From assembly GCA_964349065.1 (NCBI GenBank), contig CAYGEY010000002.1:1-64000 (forward strand): a stretch of 64,000 nucleotides of DNA. The letters run 5' to 3'. A program made the translations under genes and the position numbers. The notes under the pieces are model-generated. The model was not told where the DNA came from. It saw nothing but the letters and a program-made list of their open reading frames with translations, and searched no databases. Within the stretch, counting starts at the first letter, position 1; each line of letters opens with the position of its first letter. Source of the stretch: CAYGEY01 sp964349065 (GTDB taxonomy: Bacteria; Patescibacteriota; Gracilibacteria; 1-14-2-50-48-13). Below, in pieces: positions 7,103-14,759 of the stretch.

Positions 7103-8515
7103 ATGGAGAAAATCACCCCACAATCACAAGACTTTGCACAGTGGTATCAGGACATCGTCAAAGAAGCGGACCTTGCAGAGAATTCTGAAGTGCGCGGATG
7201 TGGAATTGTGAAGCCATACGGCTATAAAATGTGGGATCTCATTCGTAATGAGCTCAACTCCCGCATCGAAAAAGACGGCGTGGAAAATCTCTACTTTCCG
7301 ATCTTCCTCCCTCTCTCCAATTTAGAAATGGAAAAAGACCATATCGAAGGATTTGCTCCAGAGCTCGCAGTGGTCACTCATGGTGGAGGTGAAGAACTCG
7401 TCAACAAGCTTGCAGTGCGGCCAACTTCAGAGGCGGCGATGTATTCTACCTACGCGAAATGGATCCAAAGCTATAAAGACCTCCCCATGCGCTACAACCA
7501 ATGGGCAAATGTCGTTCGTTGGGAAAAGCGGCCACGACCGTTTTTGCGTTGGTCAGAATTCCAGTGGCAGGAAGGGCATACGTGTTTTGCGAATAAAGAT
7601 GAGGCGGTGACAGAAGTAGCGCACATGCTGGAAATGTACAAAGATATTTTTGATTGGATGGCAATCCCCGCTATTTTAGGGATGAAATCCGAAGCGGAAA
7701 AATTTGCCGGTGCGGATACGACATATACTGTTGAAGTCATGGCCAAAGATGGAAAAGCCATTCAGGGAGCGACATCGCATTACTTGGGGACGCATTTCGC
7801 AGAAGTGTTTGGTGTGAAATACCAAGGTCAAGACGGGAAGGAGCATTTAGTTCACCAAAATAGTTGGGGGATGTCATGGCGGACGATCGGGGCATTAATC
7901 ATGGTCCATGGTGATGATAAAGGACTGCGTCTGCCTCCAAATGTGGCTCCCTTTCAGATTGTGATTGTGCCTATTACCCGGGATGAAAATAAAGATAAAG
8001 TTTTAAATTATGCAAAAAAATTGAAAGAACAATTGGGTGATTATCGAGTGAAAATAGATGACAGTGCAGGATCGCCGGGATTTAAGTTCAATCAATGGGA
8101 GATGAAAGGCGTGCCGGTGCGAATCGAGATTGGTGAGCGAGAAGTGGATGAAGATAAATTAACAGTATTCCGAAGAGATCTTGGAGAAAAAAGTGTGATG
8201 ACTGAAGCTGAGTTTTTGTCTGGAGTTTCTGACTTAATGAAATCTATCCATGAAAATTTGTACTCCCAAGCAGAAAAATTTATGAACTCTCATATAGTTC
8301 GGATCGAATCATGGGAAGAGATTGGAGATCAAGTTGGTTTTTTTGAAGCAAGTTGGTGTGAGTCTCCGGAATCAGAGAAAATACTCAAGGAGAAATATTC
8401 CATGGTGTCGAGATGTTTGCCGAAAAAGTATGAGGGGGCCTCACCGAAAAGTAAGAAGTGTTTCATCACAGGGGAAGAGGCAAAACATGATTGGTATTTT
8501 GCGAAGAGTTACTAA
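7103..8515 (+). CDS. proS: Proline--tRNA ligase, archaeal/eukaryotic-like type
   Basis: 470 residues, the length of the short ProS class without the editing insertion. Class II motifs are visible: motif 2 RWEKRPRPFLRWSEFQWQEGHT and the proline pocket around GATSHYLGTHF. The C-terminus ends in Tyr after CFITGEEAKHDWYFAKSY, typical of this ProS type with its zinc-like C-terminal domain. The ATG at 7103 has no Shine-Dalgarno sequence. Followed by a bidirectional-looking terminator. Confidence 0.95.
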   Translation: MEKITPQSQDFAQWYQDIVKEADLAENSEVRGCGIVKPYGYKMWDLIRNELNSRIEKDGVENLYFPIFLPLSNLEMEKDHIEGFAPELAVVTHGGGEELVNKLAVRPTSEAAMYSTYAKWIQSYKDLPMRYNQWANVVRWEKRPRPFLRWSEFQWQEGHTCFANKDEAVTEVAHMLEMYKDIFDWMAIPAILGMKSEAEKFAGADTTYTVEVMAKDGKAIQGATSHYLGTHFAEVFGVKYQGQDGKEHLVHQNSWGMSWRTIGALIMVHGDDKGLRLPPNVAPFQIVIVPITRDENKDKVLNYAKKLKEQLGDYRVKIDDSAGSPGFKFNQWEMKGVPVRIEIGEREVDEDKLTVFRRDLGEKSVMTEAEFLSGVSDLMKSIHENLYSQAEKFMNSHIVRIESWEEIGDQVGFFEASWCESPESEKILKEKYSMVSRCLPKKYEGASPKSKKCFITGEEAKHDWYFAKSY

Positions 8516-8527
8516 TACTTTTTTTAA

Positions 8528-8565
8528 TTTTTGAACCGATCACAAAACGTAATCGGTTCAAAAAT
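8528..8565. terminator. Bidirectional intrinsic terminator between proS and the DUF1761 gene
   Basis: Stem gaaccgat / atcggttc with T and A runs on either side, between two convergent genes. Usable from both strands. Confidence 0.75.
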
Positions 8566-8581
8566 ATGATTTTTCTAAAAC

Positions 8582-9025
8582 CTACGCTGCTTTACTCCAC
8601 AAAAAATAGAGCAATGCCGCCGCAACATGCAAATCTAACCAAATGCGTGAACCATTGATAAACAAAAGTTTCCATGACATATTCTCCCATGCAACATTAG
8701 AGAATAAGATTGTCCATGCTGCAGATGTGACTAAACACGCCAATATCATTGCAGAGGCAAATGATGTCGGATCAACCAAAACAAACAAAATTGCAAACAT
8801 AATATTTCGCACAATACAGTACAGGTTCTCTATCAAAAATGCTCGTCCCATTCCTTCATTCATCCCCTTCGGATCCGGCTTTATATTCGCCAATTTCATC
8901 CAGATTTTTCCAAAAAGAGGACCATACCAAAGCATCCCGATGATGTTCGCAGCTACGATGCTCAGCACTATTGGAAGCCACGGAAGCTGAGTCAAAACGG
9001 TCATTAATTGTGATTCGATATTCAT
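8582..9025 (-). CDS. DUF1761 family membrane protein
   Basis: 147 residues with four predicted membrane segments. The LWYGPLFGKIWMKL motif after the first helix (about residues 32-45) is the hallmark of the DUF1761 family, small four-helix membrane proteins of unknown function. Single gene, divergent from the xfp operon and convergent with proS. Confidence 0.75.
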   Translation of the reverse strand: MNIESQLMTVLTQLPWLPIVLSIVAANIIGMLWYGPLFGKIWMKLANIKPDPKGMNEGMGRAFLIENLYCIVRNIMFAILFVLVDPTSFASAMILACLVTSAAWTILFSNVAWENMSWKLLFINGSRIWLDLHVAAALLYFLWSKAA

Positions 9026-9124
9026 AATAGATAAAAAGAAATAGTGATTTGAGTATAAATGACTTTTTCACAATGTAAATCATAGCAAAAACCGGCTTCC
9101 ATATTTGTTTTTTGGTGAATATTA

Positions 9125-9133
9125 TGGTATACT
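9125..9133 (+). promoter_or_regulatory. Extended -10 promoter for xfp-ackA
   Basis: TGG followed by TATACT, an extended -10 element ending 26 bases before the xfp ATG. No good -35 box is seen, as is normal for extended -10 promoters. Confidence 0.5.
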
Positions 9134-9159
9134 TTAGCTAAATAATTTTAGACTTATAC

Positions 9160-11520
9160 ATGAAGAAATCCTCAAAGATTCCATTAGTCGCACTTGACCA
9201 ATATTTCCGAGCCAGTAATTACCTCTCTGTTGCTCAGATTTTCTTACGGGAGAACTTTCTTCTTACAAAACCTCTTGCTTTCCATAACATTAAATCCCGC
9301 CTCCTAGGCCACTTCGGGACCTGCCCCGGGATTAATTTTGTGTATACCCATCTCAACTACTACCTCACGAAACATAAAGAAAGCATTTTATTTGTACTCG
9401 GACCGGGACACGGTTTCCCTGCTATTCAAGCGCAAAACTTCATAGACGGGACGCTTTCCCATTTTGAAGAAACTCGTGTGCCCTATAATTACAGCGGGAT
9501 GAAAACCATGATTAGTGGTTTCTCCTACCCGTACGGCTTTCCAAGCCACGTGAATCCCGGCTCTCCCGGAGCGATACTTGAGGGTGGGGAACTGGGGTAC
9601 AGTCTTTCTACCTCATTCGGTGCGGTATTAGATAATCCTGATCTCACTGTCGCATGTCTAATTGGCGATGGGGAAGCCGAAACCGGGGCGTTAGCTACTG
9701 CGTGGCATTGTAACAAATTTCTTGATCCGAAAACTTCGGGTGCCGTACTTCCCATCCTGCACCTCAATGGATACAAGATCTCAGGTCCGACTATTTTTGG
9801 ACGTATGTCTGATACTGAACTTCAAAAACTTTTTGAAGGATACGGATACACCGTGCACTTCGTGGATTACACCAAAAAAGAAAATATCCATGAACAGATG
9901 GCAGAAACTATGGAAACAGCTTTTGCCGAAATAAAAGCCATCCAGAAAAAAGCGAGGTCCGGGAAAGATGTCGAAAAGCCGGCTTGGCCGATGATCATCA
10001 TGCGTACGCTCAAGGGTTGGACTGGTGTGAAAAAATTAAAAGGTCGGGATATTGAAGGGAACTTTGCTGCTCATCAAGTTGTCCTCACCAAAGCGATGTC
10101 TGACCAGTCAGAACTCTCCATGCTAGAAGACTGGTTGAAATCATATCATTTTGAAGAACTATATAATCCCAAAACAGGATTTAATAAAAACATTCAGTCG
10201 CTCATACCAGCAAAAGACCTCCGTATCGGTATGAATAAACACGCTCTCGGCGGACTTGTTTCACAAAAACTGAACTTCCCTGACATAAAAAAGCATGCGC
10301 TTGACATAAAAAAACCAGGTACTATAAACGGCTTAGCAATGCATGCAATCGGGAAATATCTTAAAGAAATTTTTGAAAAAAATAAAAATAACTTCCGAAT
10401 TTTCAGCCCTGATGAGACGTATTCAAACAAACTGCAAGATGTCTTTGAAGAGACGTCAAGAGCGTGGCAGTGGCCCATAATGAAGCATGATGAAGATATG
10501 TCCCGTCATGGCCGCGTTATAGAAATGTTATCAGAACACACGCTCCAGGGACTTATGCAAGGATATATCTTGACAGGACGATATGGTGTTTTTCCATCAT
10601 ACGAAGCATTTTTACAGATTGTTTCGTCAATGACAGATCAATATGCAAAATTTCTCAAGGCTTCTTTTGAAGTTTCTTGGAGACTTCCTGTTCCGTCATT
10701 TAATTATATTTTGTCAAGTCTTGGATGGAGACAAGATCATAACGGATATTCGCACCAGAACCCGAGTTTCATTTCTAATATCCTGGCAAAGCACGGGAAT
10801 TTTGCGAGCGTGTACTTCCCTGTCGATGTCAATTCCGCTCTGGCTGTGATGGAAGAGTGTTTACATGACTCAAATTGCATCAATGTCATCGTTTGTGAAA
10901 AACAAGAACATTTGCAATGGTTAACGCTTGAACAAGCACGCAAACAAGTGAAGGAAGGTCTCGCCATTTGGCATGATTTTTCTGATAACAACCCGGACAT
11001 TGTTTTTAGTTCTGCAGGCGATTACCCTACTATCGAAACCATTGCGGCGATTGATTTCTTGAAAAAAGAATTTCCGAAAGTGAAAGTACGATACGTGAAT
11101 ATCATGGAGCTCACGAGTATTTCGGTGGCTGACCCAAGATCTAATACTACAAAAGAAAATTTCGAAAGTTATTATACTAAAGATAAACCGGTGATATTTA
11201 ATTATCATGGCTATAGAGGCGATATCAAACAACTCTTGTTTGATTCGATTGACAGTGACCGAAACCGTTTCGTGATTCATGGGTATGAAGAGAATGGCTC
11301 CACCACTACCCCGTTTGATATGCAAATTCGCAATAAAACAGATCGGTTACATTTGGTGCGAGATGCACTAAATATGCTTACCGAGAGAAAAGTCGTTGAT
11401 GCAGTTAATGCAGAAAAAGTTCAGATTAAAATACAAAAAATGCTTGAAGAACACCGAGCATATATCATTGAACATGGCGACGATCCTGAATTTATAACCA
11501 ATTGGAAATGGGGTACATAA
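9160..11520 (+). CDS. xfp: Xylulose-5-phosphate/fructose-6-phosphate phosphoketolase
   Basis: 786 residues, full length for the family. It shows the thiamine-diphosphate motifs of phosphoketolases: GPGHGFPAIQA near residue 88 and GDGEAETGALATAWH near residue 170. The enzyme splits xylulose-5-P or fructose-6-P with phosphate into acetyl phosphate plus a triose or tetrose phosphate. The acetate kinase gene overlaps its 3' end by 19 bases, so acetyl phosphate made here is probably converted directly to ATP and acetate. No Shine-Dalgarno sequence is seen; an extended -10 promoter lies 26 bases upstream. Confidence 0.95.
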   Translation: MKKSSKIPLVALDQYFRASNYLSVAQIFLRENFLLTKPLAFHNIKSRLLGHFGTCPGINFVYTHLNYYLTKHKESILFVLGPGHGFPAIQAQNFIDGTLSHFEETRVPYNYSGMKTMISGFSYPYGFPSHVNPGSPGAILEGGELGYSLSTSFGAVLDNPDLTVACLIGDGEAETGALATAWHCNKFLDPKTSGAVLPILHLNGYKISGPTIFGRMSDTELQKLFEGYGYTVHFVDYTKKENIHEQMAETMETAFAEIKAIQKKARSGKDVEKPAWPMIIMRTLKGWTGVKKLKGRDIEGNFAAHQVVLTKAMSDQSELSMLEDWLKSYHFEELYNPKTGFNKNIQSLIPAKDLRIGMNKHALGGLVSQKLNFPDIKKHALDIKKPGTINGLAMHAIGKYLKEIFEKNKNNFRIFSPDETYSNKLQDVFEETSRAWQWPIMKHDEDMSRHGRVIEMLSEHTLQGLMQGYILTGRYGVFPSYEAFLQIVSSMTDQYAKFLKASFEVSWRLPVPSFNYILSSLGWRQDHNGYSHQNPSFISNILAKHGNFASVYFPVDVNSALAVMEECLHDSNCINVIVCEKQEHLQWLTLEQARKQVKEGLAIWHDFSDNNPDIVFSSAGDYPTIETIAAIDFLKKEFPKVKVRYVNIMELTSISVADPRSNTTKENFESYYTKDKPVIFNYHGYRGDIKQLLFDSIDSDRNRFVIHGYEENGSTTTPFDMQIRNKTDRLHLVRDALNMLTERKVVDAVNAEKVQIKIQKMLEEHRAYIIEHGDDPEFITNWKWGT

Positions 11521-12572
11521 TTGCTGTCAATGCAGGAAGTTCGAGCACAAAATATAGTATTTTTCAAGATGGTCTTGAGGTAGAGCAGGTCAATTTTGAA
11601 GTGCGAAAAAAAGTTTTACCACAAAAATACTTGAAAGATACTACTATCAATGCTTTTGTATTTCGCGTTGTTCATGGCGGTGAGAAATTTACTAAGCCAC
11701 TATTAGTTGATCAAAAAGTTTTGAAAGAGTTAAAAAAGATTTCATATCTTGCTCCTCTTCATAACCCTGTGCAGATTTCTTTGATGAAAAAGTACTTAAA
11801 ATCATATCCCCACATTCCATGTGTTGCAGTTTTTGATACAGCCTTTCATACAAGTATACCAGAAGTAAATACAACTATAGCCATACCAAAAAAGCTTAGG
11901 GATTCAGGGGTCCGTAAATACGGTTTTCATGGAATCTCCATTGCATCCTCGCTTCATACTCTTAAAAAACTTAATAAAACAATCCCACAAAAAATCATAG
12001 TTTGTCACCTTGGCTCCGGATGCAGCATCACAGCAGTGAAAAACGGAAAATCATTTGATACATCCATGGGCTACACACCACTTGACGGAATGCTGATGAT
12101 GACTCGGGCAGGAAGTATTGATCCTGGTATTGTTCTAAAAATGAGAAATACAAAACATGTACTCAATTTTGAATCCGGTATGCTGGCTCTATGTGGAACT
12201 TCTGATATGCGGGAGGTTATAAAGAAAAATAAAGCCGGAGATACAAGTGCACAACTGGCTTTTCAAATGTTTATTCAAAGTGCGGTGAAACATATCGGCT
12301 CATACGCTTTTGAAATGGGTGGATGCAATTGCATCATTTTCACCGGCGCAATCGGAGAAGGGTCTAGCTATGTGCGAGAGCAGATTTGTAAAAGATTAGA
12401 ATTTTTTGGAATTGATATTGATGCAAAAATAAATGAACAGGAAAAAGATGATTTTTGCTTCTCCACTAAAAAATCAAAAGTGGAAATCTGGAAAATAAAG
12501 GCAAGAGAAAATCAAGAAATGGTCAGAGAAGCGAAAAGTTTACTGCTTCCCGGATCCAGTTCTCAGCGATAA
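11502..12572 (+). CDS. ackA: Acetate kinase
   Basis: 356 residues, shorter than the usual 390-400. Motifs of the acetate kinase family are present: VNAGSSSTKYSIF at the N-terminus, VVHGGE, DTAFHTSIP with KYGFHGIS, GSGCSITAV, and TPLDGMLMMTRAGSIDPGI. It transfers phosphate from acetyl phosphate to ADP. The ATG at 11502 lies inside xfp, or the ATG two codons later (MGYII) may be used. Translationally coupled to xfp. Its 3' end overlaps the convergent SLH gene by 33 bases. Confidence 0.93.
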   Translation: MEMGYIIAVNAGSSSTKYSIFQDGLEVEQVNFEVRKKVLPQKYLKDTTINAFVFRVVHGGEKFTKPLLVDQKVLKELKKISYLAPLHNPVQISLMKKYLKSYPHIPCVAVFDTAFHTSIPEVNTTIAIPKKLRDSGVRKYGFHGISIASSLHTLKKLNKTIPQKIIVCHLGSGCSITAVKNGKSFDTSMGYTPLDGMLMMTRAGSIDPGIVLKMRNTKHVLNFESGMLALCGTSDMREVIKKNKAGDTSAQLAFQMFIQSAVKHIGSYAFEMGGCNCIIFTGAIGEGSSYVREQICKRLEFFGIDIDAKINEQEKDDFCFSTKKSKVEIWKIKARENQEMVREAKSLLLPGSSSQR

Positions 12573-13283
12573 ATATTTGTACATTACCTCCGCAATTCGC
12601 CCTCGTGTCAGCTCCTCGGACGGATTGACATCATCCCCTTCACGTATCGGCAATAACCCGATATTTTTTGCCCGAACAAAATACGGAGTGTACCACATAT
12701 ATGCGGCAACTCCCTCAAAAGGTTGTTGAGCCTCATCATCTTTAGCAATCACTTCACGTTCTAACACAAAGAGCATCTTTAAAAACTCTGAGAGCATAAT
12801 CGGTCTCCCAGCCTCGAAATTCCCGTCAGGTGAGCCTTTCACTAATCCTAATTGATATGCACGATATAAAGCGGGCGCAAACCAATCTGTTGCTTTCACA
12901 TCCGGAAAGAGAAAGTATGGCATGTCAAAGTCACTTTTTATGTATTTCTGGAATACCTCATTGATATCATTGTTTTCCATCGGAGAAATCTGGAGCAGAA
13001 TTTTAATGGCTTCAATCCTATTCGAAGCCACATCAGGTCGATACGTTCGATCAGGATACCCCTGCAAAATATTCTGTTTCGATAACTCGGAAATAGCCTC
13101 AAATGAAGGGTGAGATGGTGGTACATCCTCATAGGATATATGTGGAATATCCTTCTGCGCATCCGTGTCCAACTTTGTTTGAGGACGTAATCCTCCATGC
13201 ACCGAAAATACAATGCCAAAAACAACAGCCGTTGAAACGACTATGGCTACATAAAATATTCTGTCAAAAAAAGTTGGATTCAT
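12540..13283 (-). CDS. SLH-domain cell-surface protein
   Basis: 247 residues. An N-terminal membrane helix (about 10-30) serves as signal anchor. The rest holds three S-layer-homology repeats; the first two show the Y/S-PD-x-x-F/Y turns (QGYPDRTYRPD near 73, VKGSPDGNFEAGRP near 148) and the third is diverged. SLH repeats bind pyruvylated cell-wall polymers and hold proteins at the surface. There is no other domain, so it may be an anchoring or S-layer-associated protein. The 3' end overlaps ackA on the opposite strand. A second SLH protein lies at 49117-50694. Confidence 0.85.
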   Translation of the reverse strand: MNPTFFDRIFYVAIVVSTAVVFGIVFSVHGGLRPQTKLDTDAQKDIPHISYEDVPPSHPSFEAISELSKQNILQGYPDRTYRPDVASNRIEAIKILLQISPMENNDINEVFQKYIKSDFDMPYFLFPDVKATDWFAPALYRAYQLGLVKGSPDGNFEAGRPIMLSEFLKMLFVLEREVIAKDDEAQQPFEGVAAYMWYTPYFVRAKNIGLLPIREGDDVNPSEELTRGRIAEVMYKYLSLRTGSGKQ

Positions 13284-13391
13284 GTTTGTGCGTGAAAACT
13301 GTCACCACTCTATACAAAAATCAAAAGTTGGCAATTTTAAACATATCTTTTCATACCATCAAAGATTTTTTTTGCAAATTTTGACCAACCC

Positions 13392-13555
13392 ATGGTATAC
13401 TGTTCTTGATAGGACCCCCGAGCCCCATTTCTGGCAAAATAGCGTTTCGCCAATTTGTTGTATTTTAGGACAGTATATGGTATGATACTCAGGATAGCAC
13501 CCCCGAGTCTGATTTCCGGGGTATTTTTATTTTCAGATTCTTGGGCTCGTGCTAC
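13392..13555 (+). promoter_or_regulatory. Tandemly repeated promoter/leader upstream of trmB, attenuator candidate
   Basis: A 43-bp unit occurs twice, at 13392-13434 and 13477-13519, with 32 of 43 positions identical and starts 85 bp apart. Each copy begins with an extended -10-like box (TGGTATACT at 13393, TGGTATGAT at 13478) and contains GATAG followed by ACCCCCGAG. In the second copy ACCCC pairs with GGGGT at 13518-13522 and is followed by TTTTTATTTT, an intrinsic terminator about 15-35 bases after the presumed start site. Downstream GGGCTCGTGCTA (13543-13554) can pair with CGAGCCC of copy 1 or TAGCAC of copy 2, offering an alternative fold. This gap of nearly 300 bp holds no gene. Confidence 0.45.
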
Positions 13556-13580
13556 ACTCTGGCTACTATAAATATATTGT

Positions 13581-14231
13581 ATGACGAGAAAAAAGCTTCA
13601 AAGATTTGCAGAGGTACTCACCTTCCCCAATTACATTTGCCCGAGAGAAAATCCGGAAATATCTGTGGTTGATTTTTTAGGAGATGGACCATATACTTTG
13701 GAGATTGGTTGTGGGAGCGGCGTGTATACTTTGGCGCTTGCAGGGCGGTTTCCTGAAAAGACTGTTGTGGGTATCGACGTGAAGGCGGCGAGAATTTATT
13801 ATGGGGCGAGAGATGCACTTCGAGACAATATTCATAATGCGAAGTTTATGCGGGCACAGGCGGAGTTGCTTGGGGATTATTTACCTGAGGGTTCTGTTGC
13901 TGATATTTGGCTCACCTTCCCAGACCCGTTTTTGCAAAATAGGAGATCCCACAAAAGGCTGACCTCTGAGAGATTTATGAAGATGTATAAGGAGCTCTTA
14001 GTTCCAGGAGGGTCCGTGCATCTGAAAACCGATTCCCTGCCCTTATTTCTGTTTACACTTGAGGAATGGGAGAGGGTTGGCGTGAAAGTGCTTGAAAAAT
14101 ACGAGGATATCTATGCGATGGTAGAACGAGGAGAGGAAGTGCCTGAGATTTTAACCGGGATCCAGACTAAATATGAAAAAGAGCACTTGGCAGGTGGGAG
14201 GAAGATTTATTATGTGAGAGGTGGGTGGTGA
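13581..14231 (+). CDS. trmB: tRNA (guanine-N7-)-methyltransferase TrmB
   Basis: 216 residues. S-adenosylmethionine-binding motif LEIGCGSGVYTLALA near residue 40, followed by GIDVKAARI; the TrmB-specific WLTFPDPFLQNRRSHKRL lies near residue 113 and the distal LKTDS near 155. It methylates G46 in the variable loop of tRNAs. The upstream leader has two repeated promoter-like units and an early hairpin, suggesting attenuation. Ends in TGA, which shows TGA is a normal stop here. Confidence 0.93.
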   Translation: MTRKKLQRFAEVLTFPNYICPRENPEISVVDFLGDGPYTLEIGCGSGVYTLALAGRFPEKTVVGIDVKAARIYYGARDALRDNIHNAKFMRAQAELLGDYLPEGSVADIWLTFPDPFLQNRRSHKRLTSERFMKMYKELLVPGGSVHLKTDSLPLFLFTLEEWERVGVKVLEKYEDIYAMVERGEEVPEILTGIQTKYEKEHLAGGRKIYYVRGGW

Positions 14232-14337
14232 AGATTTTATAATACATCACTTTATCAAAGTTCCTCCAATACACTTTGTCGTGGTGAGAATTCTACAAGC
14301 CAAATTTCACCTTTTTTTGGTTTTACCATAAATCATG

Positions 14338-14574
14338 TTAATTATCTATAATATCAAAGCCATCTTCAATAACCTCATAATGTTTTGCCATCTTTCTTGA
14401 TTGTTCACTTAAAATACGATGCTGTTCCTTTATTGGAAGGGCATCCAACTCTCTGGCGGTTATGCGATTATTTTTAGCGGCAACAAACAATATCATTTCA
14501 TCTTTCTTTTTTGGTTCATTGCTTTTGTGACTCATAATCCTTTCTTCAGTCTCAGGTGGATAAGCTGTTTTCAT
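14338..14574 (-). CDS. Small hydrophilic hypothetical protein
   Basis: 78 residues, charged and without cysteines, no family recognised. The segment ITARELDALPIKEQHRILSEQSRKMAKHYEV looks helical. An internal ATG (MSHKSNEP, residue 14) preceded closely by AAAGGA is an alternative start. Flanked by short AT-rich gaps; convergent with trmB. Confidence 0.45.
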   Translation of the reverse strand: MKTAYPPETEERIMSHKSNEPKKKDEMILFVAAKNNRITARELDALPIKEQHRILSEQSRKMAKHYEVIEDGFDIIDN

Positions 14575-14715
14575 GTGCTAATTTTAAAAAATATAACCTC
14601 ATCTCAATTGATTATATCAACTTACAAGAGTTACGTAAGACATTTTTTTCGATTGTGTAAATGGAGATTAACAGGAGATTGATTATTTGGCTGAATTGAG
14701 TAAAATATCAGCAAA

Positions 14716-14742
14716 AACTCCCACTAAAAATAGGTGGGAGTT
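14716..14742 (-). terminator. Intrinsic terminator after the 804-residue gene
   Basis: Perfect stem aactcccac / gtgggagtt (9 bp) with a T run on the minus strand, just downstream of the stop of the 14760-17174 gene. Confidence 0.75.
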
Positions 14743-14759
14743 GTACTATTGAAAAAGAT

